Below are positions 55,749 through 64,000 of a stretch of DNA of 64,000 nucleotides, in pieces. Source of the DNA: Congregibacter litoralis KT71. Its GTDB lineage: Bacteria; Pseudomonadota; Gammaproteobacteria; Pseudomonadales; Halieaceae. Under the pieces are notes generated by a model. That model was not told the origin of the DNA, did no database searches, and saw nothing but the letters and a program-made list of their open reading frames with translations. The position numbers and the translations under genes were made by a program. The DNA is taken from the NCBI RefSeq assembly GCF_000153125.2, contig NZ_CM002299.1:4009338-4073337 (forward strand), written 5' to 3'. Each line of letters starts with the position of its first letter. Within the stretch, counting starts at the first letter, position 1.

Positions 55749-57058
55749 GGTTCATCGCGTATTAGCGGGATATAGCAAGTAGTAGAGGCGGACAGCCAAT
55801 CGGTTTAGGTTGTAAGTGCAACCAAACAGCCGACCGAAGGACCGCCGCCATGCTTGATGCTACGTTTCCTGGCCTCGCCTGGGAAGGGTTTGTTCCTATC
55901 TCCTCGAAGACTCTGGGCTCCAGCACTTGTGTTATCCATCTCGCTCCCGATCCAGCGCAAGCTCCGGCGTGCGCGCAGTGCGGGGCCTTGTGTCCAAAGG
56001 TTCACGATACGCAGTATCGACGGGTGAGAGACCGCGATCTGTTCGACTATCGCGTATGGTTAGATGTGCCTGTCAGGCGCGTGCGCTGCCAGCGCTGTGG
56101 TGTGGGCCGCGAACGGCTCTCCTGGCTAGCGCCCCGTGCTCGCATGACGGAGCGCATGCGTCTTCACGCGGAGGTGCTGTTACGACTGCTGCCGATCAAA
56201 CACGTCGCCCAACTGACAGGCCTGCACTGGCATACGCTCAAGGCGATCGATAAGGCTCGATTGGGGCGCGAGCTGCCGCCCCTAGACCTGAGCCGCGTGC
56301 GTTATCTGGTGATGGATGAATTCGCGTTATTCAAGGGGCATCGTTACGCCAGTGTTGTGATGGACGCCGAACGGCGGCAAGTACTGTGGGTCGGCGAAGG
56401 CCGTTCTCGCGAAGCGGTCAGGCCCTTCTTTGTCTGGCTGGGTGAGCATTGCCAGCATATTGAAGCCGTTGCAATGGATCAGAACACGGCTATGGACCTG
56501 GAAGTGCAGGCGCACTGCCCACAGGCGCGCGTGGTCTACGATCTCTTCCACGTGATGGCCAAGTTCGGCCGTGAAGTCATTGATCGTGTGCGAGTCGATC
56601 AGGCGAATGCGTTACGGCAGGACAGGCCGGCTCGTCGAGCGGTGAAGCAATCTAGATGGCTACTACTGCGCAACCCGGAAAATCTAGACGAACGGCAGGC
56701 GGCGGATCTCAACGAGCTCTTGGCGATCAACCAACCCTTGATGATCACATATCTGATGAAGAGCCAGCTAAAGCAGCTTTGGTATGCCAAGAACGAACGA
56801 GCCGCTCGATGGCGTTGGACGCATTGGTACAACCAGGCTCTGGCAAGTGGGATTGAGCCGCTCAGGCGCTTTGCAAAGAACCTGAAACCGTATGCCGAGG
56901 GCATTATTGCCAGTGCTGTTTACCCGCTAAACACGAGCGTGCTGGAAGGTGTGAATAACCGCATCAAGGTCATCAAACGAATGGCCTACGGATATCGTGA
57001 TAGCGATTACTTCTTCCTCAAGATTAAATCCGCTTTTCCCGGAAAGGCGCGATGAACC
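55749..57058 (+). mobile_element. ISL3-family insertion sequence (complete)
   Basis: A 1310-bp element with imperfect terminal inverted repeats: GGTTCATCGCG is identical at both ends and the match continues with gaps to about 22 bp. It is flanked by identical 8-bp A-runs (55741-55748 and 57059-57066), which fits the 8-bp target duplication typical of ISL3. It holds one intact transposase gene. It was inserted into the A-tract of a bidirectional terminator. Confidence 0.93.
55850..57055 (+). CDS. ISL3-type transposase
   Basis: A 401-residue transposase. An N-terminal zinc-finger-like module (CAQCGALCPKVH and later CQRCGVG) precedes a helix-turn-helix region and a DDE catalytic core. Acidic residues are seen in VMDEFALFKG and AMDQNTAMDL, and the glutamate motif in LEGVNNRIKVIKRMAYGYRD. 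Length and frame are intact, so it may be active. The ATG at 55850 starts about 100 bp inside the left inverted repeat. Confidence 0.95.
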   Translation: MLDATFPGLAWEGFVPISSKTLGSSTCVIHLAPDPAQAPACAQCGALCPKVHDTQYRRVRDRDLFDYRVWLDVPVRRVRCQRCGVGRERLSWLAPRARMTERMRLHAEVLLRLLPIKHVAQLTGLHWHTLKAIDKARLGRELPPLDLSRVRYLVMDEFALFKGHRYASVVMDAERRQVLWVGEGRSREAVRPFFVWLGEHCQHIEAVAMDQNTAMDLEVQAHCPQARVVYDLFHVMAKFGREVIDRVRVDQANALRQDRPARRAVKQSRWLLLRNPENLDERQAADLNELLAINQPLMITYLMKSQLKQLWYAKNERAARWRWTHWYNQALASGIEPLRRFAKNLKPYAEGIIASAVYPLNTSVLEGVNNRIKVIKRMAYGYRDSDYFFLKIKSAFPGKAR

Positions 57059-57090
57059 AAAAAAAAGGCCGGCAATTTGCCGGCCTTTTA
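57059..57090. terminator. Bidirectional terminator between the VOC gene and the EF-G gene
   Basis: AAAAGGCCGGCAA (57063-57075) and its perfect complement (57077-57089) form a 13-bp stem with A and T runs on opposite sides, so it can stop transcription from both directions. It lies 50 bp past the elongation factor's stop and would have lain just after the VOC gene before the ISL3 insertion. A second hairpin (AGCTGAG...CTCAGCT, 57100-57120) lies between it and that stop. Confidence 0.9.
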
Positions 57091-57138
57091 TGAGGTTCTA
57101 GCTGAGGTTCTCGCTCAGCTTCCCAAAACCAGGCCCGA

Positions 57139-59223
57139 TCAGGCGTTAGCTTTGCGCTCTTTCACTTCTGCAATTACCGTCTCTGCGACGTTCGCAGGGC
57201 ATGGCAGGTAGTGCGAGAACTCCATGGAGAACTGACCGCGACCCGAGGTCATGGTGCGCAGGGTGCCGATGTAGCCAAACATCTCTGACAGCGGTACCTC
57301 AGCCTTGATGCGGACACCCGTGGGACCGGGATCCTGGTCCTTGATCATGCCACGGCGACGGTTGAGGTCACCGATAACATCACCGACGTGATCTTCCGGT
57401 GTGAACACATCGACCTTCATGATGGGCTCGATAAGCTGCGCACCGGCCTTGGGCATGGACTGACGGAAGGCACCCTTGGCAGCCAGTTCGAAGGCAATCG
57501 CCGAGGAGTCAACGGCGTGGAAACCACCGTCGTACACTTCAACTTCGACATCCAGCACGGGGAAGCCCGCAACGGTACCTTCGTTCATGAGGCTCTTGAA
57601 GCCCTTCTCGATCGCCGGGAAGAATTCCTTGGGCACGTTACCACCCACTACCGAGGTAGAGAACGCAAAACCGGAGCCGGGCTCGCCGGGGCGAATACGG
57701 TAGTCGATCTTACCGAACTGACCGGAACCACCAGACTGCTTCTTGTGCGTGTAGGAGTCATCGACTTCCTGGGTAATGGTTTCGCGGTAGGCAACCTGCG
57801 GCTTACCAACGTCCAGCTCTACCGCGTAGGTGCGCTTGAGAATATCGACCTTCACGTCCAGGTGAAGCTCGCCCATGCCCTTGAGAATAGTCTCTCCGGA
57901 ATCTTCGTCTGTCTCGACGCGGAAAGAGGGATCCTCGGCAACCATCTTGCCGATGGCAATGGCCATCTTCTCGGCGCCCGCCTTGTCCTTGGGGGCAACC
58001 GCAATGGAGATTACGGGCTCCGGGAACACCATGGCTTCCAGGGTGCAGGGGTGCTTGGGGTCACACAGGGTGTGGCCCGTCTGCACGTTCTTCATACCCA
58101 CAATGGCGATGATGTCGCCGGCCTGAGCCCGCTCCAGTTCGTTGCGATCGTTGGCGTGCATCTCAACCATACGGCCGATACGCTCGGTTTTGCCCGTGAA
58201 GGAGTTGAGGATGGTCTCTCCACGATTGAGCACACCGGAATAGATACGTACGAAGGTCAGGGCACCGAAACGGTCGTCCATAATCTTGAACGCCAGGGCG
58301 CGCAGGGGCTCTTCCGTGGACACGAGGGCCACTTCGCCTGTGGGCTCGCCAAGCTCGTCCGTGAGTTCCTGAGGATCAACTTCCGTGGGATTAGGCAGGT
58401 AATCGACAACCGCGTCCAGAATCAGCTGAACACCCTTGTCCTTGAACGCCGATCCGCAGTAGGTAGGGAAGAAGTCCAGCTTACGGGTACCGTCGCGGAT
58501 GCAGCGCTTGATGTCTTCCATGGAGGGCTCGTTACCTTCCAGGTAGGCTTCCATGAGCTCATCATCCTGCTCCACAGCGGTTTCGATGAGTTTTTCACGC
58601 CACTCTTCGACCATGTCCACCATGTCTTCGGGGACATCGGTGATTTCAAAGCGCTCGCGATCGTCCGGATCCGGCCAGATGTGCGCCTTGCGTGTCAGCA
58701 AATCGACAATGCCGTTGAACTCGTCTTCACGACCGATGGGCAGCACCATGACCAGGGGGTTGGCGCCCAGCACGTTCTCAACCTGATCGACAACGCGCAG
58801 AAAGTCTGCGCCTACACGGTCGAGCTTGTTCACGAAGATGATCCGCGCCACTTCGGACTCGTTGGCATAGCGCCAGTTAGTTTCCGACTGAGGCTCTACA
58901 CCGCCGGAGCCACAGAATACGCCGACGCCGCCATCGAGAACCTTCAGCGAGCGATAAACCTCAACGGTGAAGTCAACGTGCCCCGGGGTATCAATGATGT
59001 TCAGGCGGTGGTCCTTCCAGAAGCAAGTCGTTGCAGCGGACTGAATGGTGATGCCGCGCTCCTGCTCCTGTTCCATGAAGTCCGTGGTCGCTGCACCGTC
59101 GTGCACCTCACCGGTTTTGTGGATCTTGCCCGTGAGCTTCAGGATACGCTCGGTGGTCGTGGTCTTGCCGGCATCAACGTGCGCGAAGATGCCGATGTTT
59201 CTGTAAAGCGATAAGTCAGCCAT
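57139..59223 (-). CDS. fusA: Elongation factor G, EF-G2/FusB-type paralogue
   Basis: A 694-residue translocase GTPase with G1 [12 protein letters not shown]3 DTPGHVD and G4 NKLDR, followed by domains II-V. Segments such as [38 protein letters not shown] and [15 protein letters not shown] resemble the second EF-G (FusB) of Shewanella-type bacteria rather than the FusA of the str operon. No rpsL, rpsG or tuf gene is nearby, which also fits a paralogue. The ATG at 59223 is used; an upstream frame to 59412 is rejected. Whether it serves in elongation or recycling is unknown. Confidence 0.9.
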   Translation of the reverse strand: MADLSLYRNIGIFAHVDAGKTTTTERILKLTGKIHKTGEVHDGAATTDFMEQEQERGITIQSAATTCFWKDHRLNIIDTPGHVDFTVEVYRSLKVLDGGVGVFCGSGGVEPQSETNWRYANESEVARIIFVNKLDRVGADFLRVVDQVENVLGANPLVMVLPIGREDEFNGIVDLLTRKAHIWPDPDDRERFEITDVPEDMVDMVEEWREKLIETAVEQDDELMEAYLEGNEPSMEDIKRCIRDGTRKLDFFPTYCGSAFKDKGVQLILDAVVDYLPNPTEVDPQELTDELGEPTGEVALVSTEEPLRALAFKIMDDRFGALTFVRIYSGVLNRGETILNSFTGKTERIGRMVEMHANDRNELERAQAGDIIAIVGMKNVQTGHTLCDPKHPCTLEAMVFPEPVISIAVAPKDKAGAEKMAIAIGKMVAEDPSFRVETDEDSGETILKGMGELHLDVKVDILKRTYAVELDVGKPQVAYRETITQEVDDSYTHKKQSGGSGQFGKIDYRIRPGEPGSGFAFSTSVVGGNVPKEFFPAIEKGFKSLMNEGTVAGFPVLDVEVEVYDGGFHAVDSSAIAFELAAKGAFRQSMPKAGAQLIEPIMKVDVFTPEDHVGDVIGDLNRRRGMIKDQDPGPTGVRIKAEVPLSEMFGYIGTLRTMTSGRGQFSMEFSHYLPCPANVAETVIAEVKERKANA

Positions 59224-59474
59224 GATGGTTCTCAAGGAGTTCGTAGTGAGGGGCGAAAAATTAGCTGCGGAAGGGTACAGGAAAACCGCCCGCATTGGGA
59301 GACTAAAAGCGGTAGTTTTGAACCCCCGCACAGTAAAGCCCGAAGGTCCCGGGATGACACAAGTCGCCGGCGTCTCCGCGGATGAGCGCAGTGCATGAGC
59401 GCAGCGCTTCATTTACTATCGCGGTCTATCTTACGCAATAACGCCTTGCAGCAAGCGGGATTCAGGAGCTTTCT

Positions 59475-60563
59475 ATGAGTTGGTTCAAGCGCAGCGGCAA
59501 AAAGGACTCTGCGCCACCATCGGCAGCACCGCAGGCGGATGCCTCCCCGGCAGCGCCAGCCTCCGCAGGGAACCCTGTTGAGACCACCGCCGGGGATCTC
59601 GAGACCCTCAAAAGCCTCGCCGAACGCAAGCCGCCGGACGCCCTGGCAGATCTGTTCCTGGTCATGGAAGAGCACCTCAATGAACTGGAGCTGGAAGATA
59701 TCCGGGCCCTGGTGGCTACCCTGCGCCAGCCGCCGCCCCTGGTTGAGCGCCTCAGCAGCGGACTTGACGACCCCGAGGAGTTGCGGGAGGCCATCCTTTC
59801 AAGCCCGACGTTGTCCGCGGATGTGCTGCGAGTGGTCAACTCTGCCGCTTTTGCCCTCAACAGCCCCATATCGAGCATCGAACACGCCGTGGCATACCTG
59901 GGGACCACGATGGTGAGGGGTCTGGTCCTCCAGAGTGCCGTGGGCCAGGTCATGGCTTTTGAAACCGACGTACAGAAAGCCGCCTATATGCGCATATGGC
60001 GGTCCAGCTATGTAGCGAGCGCCGCGGCTCAGGCCTACGCCAGGGCACTGAACGTTGAGCATCCTTCGGTGCACGCCACGAGAGCGCTGCTGGTGAATAT
60101 CGGTGATCTGGCACTGATCTCCGCCCGCCCCGAGTTGTCGGTGATTTATGCGCCGAAAACAGACCTCCTGGGGCGCGTCGAGGCGCAACAGGAGGAAATC
60201 ATGGCTAATTCCGCCGTGCTTAGTTCCCTCCTCGTTCGCCAATGGAGTCTCCCCGATGACCTCTGCGATTCCCTCCGCCATTCATTGACCCCTCTGACCT
60301 GGGCGCCGGAGGGCAACGAGCGCAGTGCCGACAAGCAGCGGGAGGATCTGGTGGTTTATCTGGCCTGTCGCATCGGCGACGCCGTTGCCTATGGTGGACT
60401 CAAGGACGTCGCAGATTTTGATCTCCTTGCCCAGGAGTCCGCGGATTTCTTTTATCTTCCCGATTATCTGCGCCGGCTGGAGCTCGGTGGCCTGCTGCAG
60501 GTAATGGCTGACCGGAGTCACGGTCGTCGCGTCCAGCAAATCATTGACACTTTTGGCGGCTAA
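59475..60563 (+). CDS. HDOD domain signalling protein
   Basis: A 362-residue protein with an N-terminal Ser/Pro/Ala-rich tail (residues 1-45) and an HDOD domain (about 90-300). The family segment LSSPTLSADVLRVVNSAAF is clear. HDOD proteins lack the nuclease motif of HD domains and act in signalling, often with cyclic-di-GMP or chemotaxis proteins. It is divergent from the EF-G gene across 251 bp. Partners are unknown. Confidence 0.88.
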   Translation: MSWFKRSGKKDSAPPSAAPQADASPAAPASAGNPVETTAGDLETLKSLAERKPPDALADLFLVMEEHLNELELEDIRALVATLRQPPPLVERLSSGLDDPEELREAILSSPTLSADVLRVVNSAAFALNSPISSIEHAVAYLGTTMVRGLVLQSAVGQVMAFETDVQKAAYMRIWRSSYVASAAAQAYARALNVEHPSVHATRALLVNIGDLALISARPELSVIYAPKTDLLGRVEAQQEEIMANSAVLSSLLVRQWSLPDDLCDSLRHSLTPLTWAPEGNERSADKQREDLVVYLACRIGDAVAYGGLKDVADFDLLAQESADFFYLPDYLRRLELGGLLQVMADRSHGRRVQQIIDTFGG

Positions 60564-60643
60564 GCGGACAGCGTCCCCTCCTCTCTCCACTTCCGGACCC
60601 GCCAAAGACTGCGTGTACACTCAGGAGAATTTATATTAGTGTA

Positions 60644-60663
60644 TTAGTATAAATTAATACTAA
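60644..60663. promoter_or_regulatory. AT-rich palindrome before an unknown secreted-protein gene
   Basis: TTAGTAT (60644-60650) and ATACTAA (60657-60663) form a perfect 7-bp inverted repeat with a 6-nt spacer. It is part of an AT-rich stretch from 60629 to 60664 that stands out in this GC-rich sequence, and ends 12 bp before the next start. It may be a promoter, an operator or both. Confidence 0.55.
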
Positions 60664-60675
60664 AGAGCGCTAGTC

Positions 60676-61557
60676 ATGTCCAAACTGCTGCAGCCTATTC
60701 TCGTCCTTTGCCTGTTCTTTGCTCCCCTCGCCCACGCCGAGGAACCCCTTCGCCCCTATGTGCTTGTCGACTCCGTAGAAGGCTCCCTTGACGAACAGCT
60801 GGAAGGGATGCGCGACACGCTTGAGAAAAGCGATTTTGAGATCGTCGGAGAATACCGCCCCTACTCCGGGACTGCCGTCCTTGCCATTACACACCCAGCA
60901 CTACTGGAAGCCGCGTCCACGAGAGAATTTGGCGCTTATGCCGCCGTGCTGCGCATGGGTCTGAGCCAGGTGGGTGAGGAAGTGCAGCGGAGTTACGCCA
61001 ACCCGACTTACTGGGGCCAAGCTTTTCAGGTAGGACCCCTGGACGCAGTGAGCGCTGCCCTCAACGACCTCCTGGGTGAGGGCAAGCCCTTTGGTTCAAA
61101 AAAAGGCCTCAGCGCAAAAAAACTGGCCTCCTATCGCTACATGATGATGATGCCGAAGTTCAAGGATCACGATCAGTTGGGGAGCTTTTCCAGCCATGCA
61201 AAGGCGCTCAGCACCGTTCGAGGGAACCTTGGGAATAACGTCGACAAGCTGACAGAGGTATTTGAAGTAGCCGTTCCGGGAACCGAAGAGGTGCTCTTTG
61301 GCGTAGCTATAGGCAGTGGCGACGGCAACGACAGGGACGTCATGGCAACCACCGATACCGGTGAGCTGAAACACAGCGCCCATCTTCCCTATGCCCTGCT
61401 GGTGTCGGGAAACAATGTCTACGCACTGGCCGGAAAATTCCGTATCGCCCTGGCGTTTCCGGATTTAGGCATGGGCACCTTCATGAAAATTTCCGGGGCC
61501 CCCGGCGCTATTCGTGAAAGCCTCGGCAGCCTTACCCACACCCCAGGCCCGCAATAG
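60676..61557 (+). CDS. Hypothetical secreted protein
   Basis: A 293-residue protein I do not recognise. The first 21 residues form a Sec signal peptide (KLLQPILVLCLFFAPLAHA, cleavage before EEP). The mature part has two similar-looking hydrophobic strands-and-loops (VLAITHPALLEAAS, VLFGVAIGSGDGND) and a Lys-rich segment (KKGLSAKKLASYRYMMMMPK). A distant DUF302-like fold is possible but not shown. An AT-rich palindrome lies just upstream. It stands alone between the HDOD and GGDEF-EAL genes and has no evident operon partner. Confidence 0.75.
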   Translation: MSKLLQPILVLCLFFAPLAHAEEPLRPYVLVDSVEGSLDEQLEGMRDTLEKSDFEIVGEYRPYSGTAVLAITHPALLEAASTREFGAYAAVLRMGLSQVGEEVQRSYANPTYWGQAFQVGPLDAVSAALNDLLGEGKPFGSKKGLSAKKLASYRYMMMMPKFKDHDQLGSFSSHAKALSTVRGNLGNNVDKLTEVFEVAVPGTEEVLFGVAIGSGDGNDRDVMATTDTGELKHSAHLPYALLVSGNNVYALAGKFRIALAFPDLGMGTFMKISGAPGAIRESLGSLTHTPGPQ

Positions 61558-61573
61558 AGCGGGGTCGCTAAAG

Positions 61574-63538
61574 CTACACGATCACCCGCTCACGCTCGGT
61601 TTCGAGCAAGGCTTTAAAATCATCGAGGGGCAAGGGCCGGGAGTAGAGGTAGCCCTGGAAGCGCAGGCAGTTGGCACTGATAAGGAAGTCCCGCACCTCC
61701 TTCGTCTCCACGCCTTCGGCAATCACCTCCAGTTCCAGAGTTCGGGCCATGGAGACAATGGCGCGGACAATACTGGCATCGCCGGGATCCGTGAGCACGT
61801 CCCGCACAAAGGACTGATCAACCTTCAAGGTATCCAGAGGCAGGGACTTGAGATAGCGAAGGGACGAGTAACCCGTCCCAAAGTCATCAATGGAGAAGCG
61901 CACGCCCTGCTCGCGAAGGGACAACATCTTGGAGACCGTGTCGTCGACATCCTCAATGAGCAGTCCCTCGGTCAATTCGAGCTCAATGAGTCCTCGAGGG
62001 AGCTCGTGCCTTTCCATGGCCTCAAAAATTTTTTCAGAAAAGTTTTTCTGACGAAACTGCCGGGGGCTCACGTTAATCGCCAGAGAGAACTCCCGGTCGC
62101 GAAGTTCATCCTTGAGGCCCGCACCTATGCGACAGGCATTCTCAATCACCCAGTCACCTAAACGGTAAATGAGTCCCGAGTCCTCGGCCACGGGGATAAA
62201 CACGTCGGGCGGTACAAAACTTCCCTCGTACTGCCACCGGATGAGCAGCTCCGCGCCGCAGATCGCCTCCTCATCGGTGTACTGAGGCTGCAGATAGAGC
62301 TCCAGCCCCTCGTCGGCGTCCAGGGCGCCCCGCAGCTGGCGCTCCATGTCCATGCGCTGGGAGAGGGATGCCTGCATTTCCGGCACGAAAAATCGCAGGG
62401 TGTTGCGGCCGTCGTCCTTGGCTCGATACATGGCCGTATCAGCATGCTTGAGGAGGTCATCCACATCATTGGTGTCATCGGGCAGCAGACTGACGCCAAT
62501 ACTCACGGTGATGTGCACTTCGTTACCCTTGATATTAATCGGCGCCTCGACGGCCTGCCGCAGGGTTTCACCACGACGGCGAACCACGGATACCACGTGC
62601 TCGCTACCGCCCTCGATGTCCGTCAGCAGCAGCACGAATTCATCACCCCCGAGGCGTGCCGCCGTGTCCGCCTCGCGAAGAAAGTCACTCAGGCGTCTGC
62701 CTATTTCTACAAGGAGTTCATCACCGGCGCTGTGGCCCAGGGAATCGTTGACCCTTTTGAAAAAATCCAGATCCAGAAACATAAGAGCCGCCTGGGTGTT
62801 GTTGCGTTTAGCTCGCGCCAACGCCTGGCCGAGGCGATCCTGGAGAAGGCGCCGGTTTGGCAGACCCGTTAACTCGTCAAAGAGGGCCTGCCGCTCAATG
62901 GTGTCTTCGGCCTTTGAGCGCAGATAGGTCATCTCAAGACCACCGATCACCGTGAGATTCACCCGCCGCGCAAAGGCCGTCATCATGATGAGATAGAGTA
63001 CGGCCATCACGGCCATTAGCCCGGTTTCCGAGGAGCCCTCCACGAGCAAGCGCAGGGTGAAGGGCAGGAGAGAGGTTGCCAGAAAGGTGGCACTGGCCTC
63101 GATAAAAGCGGACAGACTGACGATGCTCCCGGCGCACATACCGGCAATCACAAAGGCCAGCAGAGACTGGTTCAACATGTTCCGGGGATCGTAGAGAAGA
63201 TAACCTGCGGCCCCCCAGGCAAGTCCCGAGAGCAGCACGCCCAGCATCATCTCCCGATACCAGCGACGCGCCGAGGCCTCCCGAGCCTCTTCGGACATTT
63301 TTTTATAGCGCAGAGTGCTGGAGATACGGTAGATAGCAATGGTGAGCGTCGCTGCGCACCAACTTAGCACTGTAGTGCTGTTTTCCGGTGTCCAGAGAAG
63401 GTAGCCCAGAAGCAGGGTGTTCAGCACCACGGCAAACACCGAGACCGAAAGGCTTTCGTAGAAAATATTCAGACTCTCGAGAAAAACCCGATGTTTTAAG
63501 TCATCTGAAGCCTGTTCGTCTTCTGCCACGTGCGCCAC
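61574..63538 (-). CDS. Membrane GGDEF-EAL bifunctional protein
   Basis: A 654-residue protein: a membrane N-terminus with about five helices (30-200), a GGDEF domain (about 215-380) and an EAL domain (about 400-645). The cyclase site is intact (RLGGDEFVLLL) and an RxxD inhibition site (READ) lies five residues upstream. The EAL domain has GAELLIRW in place of EAL, with catalytic Glu kept, plus DDFGTGYSSL, KVDQSFV and IAEGVE, so phosphodiesterase activity is plausible. Which activity dominates is unknown. The start is GTG at 63538; a later in-frame GTG is possible. Confidence 0.92.
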   Translation of the reverse strand: MAHVAEDEQASDDLKHRVFLESLNIFYESLSVSVFAVVLNTLLLGYLLWTPENSTTVLSWCAATLTIAIYRISSTLRYKKMSEEAREASARRWYREMMLGVLLSGLAWGAAGYLLYDPRNMLNQSLLAFVIAGMCAGSIVSLSAFIEASATFLATSLLPFTLRLLVEGSSETGLMAVMAVLYLIMMTAFARRVNLTVIGGLEMTYLRSKAEDTIERQALFDELTGLPNRRLLQDRLGQALARAKRNNTQAALMFLDLDFFKRVNDSLGHSAGDELLVEIGRRLSDFLREADTAARLGGDEFVLLLTDIEGGSEHVVSVVRRRGETLRQAVEAPINIKGNEVHITVSIGVSLLPDDTNDVDDLLKHADTAMYRAKDDGRNTLRFFVPEMQASLSQRMDMERQLRGALDADEGLELYLQPQYTDEEAICGAELLIRWQYEGSFVPPDVFIPVAEDSGLIYRLGDWVIENACRIGAGLKDELRDREFSLAINVSPRQFRQKNFSEKIFEAMERHELPRGLIELELTEGLLIEDVDDTVSKMLSLREQGVRFSIDDFGTGYSSLRYLKSLPLDTLKVDQSFVRDVLTDPGDASIVRAIVSMARTLELEVIAEGVETKEVRDFLISANCLRFQGYLYSRPLPLDDFKALLETERERVIV

Positions 63539-63691
63539 CGTACCCTATATTTTCCGAACCTTTCTAATTGCGTTATCCCGGTCGTGAAAACCACGCTTTT
63601 ACTGAGCATGTTCTTGGCTATAAAGTAACGCACCTTTGTTTCTGGTATCGCATACCCCGAACTGTACACGCCCCGGCGCAGGATTACTTCT

Positions 63692-64000
63692 ATGGAGTCT
63701 ACGGATACGTTACGACGCTGGCACCAGATGGTGCTCAATCAAAATCATGAGGGACTGTCTGACATTCTCACGGAAGACTGCGTGTTTCTCTCACCGGTGG
63801 TTCACACTCCCCAGAAAGGCCGCAAGATCACCGCGCTCTACCTGACGGGAGCTATGAATGTGTTTAACGAGAGCTTTCACTACACCAAAGAAGTGGTAAC
63901 AGACGCCCACGCGGTGCTGGAGTTCGAATGTACCGTCGACGGCATTCTTATCAACGGCGTAGACATCATCAGCTTTGGGGATGACGGCCGCATCTGTGAA
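63692..64000 (+). CDS. SnoaL-like (NTF2-fold) protein, 5' part
   Basis: A gene starting at ATG 63692, with AGGA 9 nt upstream, that runs off the window in frame (103 codons visible). The sequence (WHQMVLNQNHEGLSDILTEDC followed by FLSPVVHTPQKGR and VLEFECTVDGILINGVDII) has the pattern of SnoaL-like proteins: a conserved Trp/Asp pocket and a beta-rich cone. The function is unknown and the C-terminus is missing. It is divergent from the GGDEF-EAL gene. Confidence 0.8.
   Translation, partial: MESTDTLRRWHQMVLNQNHEGLSDILTEDCVFLSPVVHTPQKGRKITALYLTGAMNVFNESFHYTKEVVTDAHAVLEFECTVDGILINGVDIISFGDDGRICE

Noticed and set aside
57388..59214. 608-codon open frame opposite the EF-G gene
   Set aside because: It is an antisense shadow of a conserved GTPase gene; the sense strand encodes all EF-G motifs.
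59224..59412. 63-residue N-terminal extension of the EF-G gene
   Set aside because: The family start is [13 protein letters not shown] at 59223; the extension has no homologous or structural features.

Overview
The window reads as chromosomal DNA from a GC-rich marine gammaproteobacterium. The gene order trxA-rho-ubiD, and argH divergent from algZ-algR-hemC-hemD-hemX-hemY followed by lptM-lysA-dapF-DUF484-xerC-yigB, is the arrangement known from Pseudomonas and its relatives. Together with DUF3080, DUF3422, phytanoyl-CoA-dioxygenase-like and TonB-receptor genes it suggests the Cellvibrionales, perhaps Halieaceae (OM60/NOR5). That placement is inference from gene content. No rRNA, tRNA, prophage or CRISPR array was seen.

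Layout. 1-9134: the 3' part of a DUF2855 gene, a PqiA-like protein and an SLC13 transporter, then moaA and a tight MoxR ATPase / VWA / DUF1631 / PilZ run. 9184-13376: an RND efflux pump and its adaptor. 13632-15725: gshA-dsbB. 15726-16214: a non-coding cluster of structured repeats. 16215-24437: an FKBP lipoprotein, an ABC exporter, a TIGR02444-type protein, a YheS-like ABC-F protein, a GIY-YIG protein, a TVP38-flavin oxidoreductase fusion, and trxA. 24647-40439: rho, ubiD, the haem cluster with its AlgZ/AlgR two-component system, and lysine / cell-wall / recombination genes. 40508-46274: two PII genes, a Fur-type TonB receptor, a second repeat cluster, and glnK-amtB under a sigma-54/NtrC-like promoter. 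46587-54777: ubiK, comM, cytochrome c5, a GST, DUF3080, DUF3422, a PhyH-like oxygenase and a second SLC13 carrier. 54926-64000: a VOC protein, an intact ISL3-type insertion sequence, an EF-G2-type elongation factor, an HDOD protein, an unknown secreted protein, a GGDEF-EAL protein and the start of a SnoaL-like gene.

The most unusual content is non-coding. Two convergent intergenic regions (15788-16099 and 43985-44503) carry seven complete copies of an element in which a 30-31 nt loop is conserved but the flanking stem arms (12-22 nt) are unrelated between most copies, while each pair of arms is complementary within its copy. Departures from Watson-Crick pairing are almost all G:U when the strand carrying the conserved loop is read (13 G:U, 1 A:C). 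This suggests selection on an RNA hairpin. I do not recognise the family; it is the best candidate here for an undescribed system.

Other points of note are a long Q/N/G-rich N-terminal extension on Rho, a DUF3080 lipoprotein with no ATG, GTG or TTG start, an internal duplication in the DUF1631 protein, and an insertion sequence that separates the VOC gene from its terminator.
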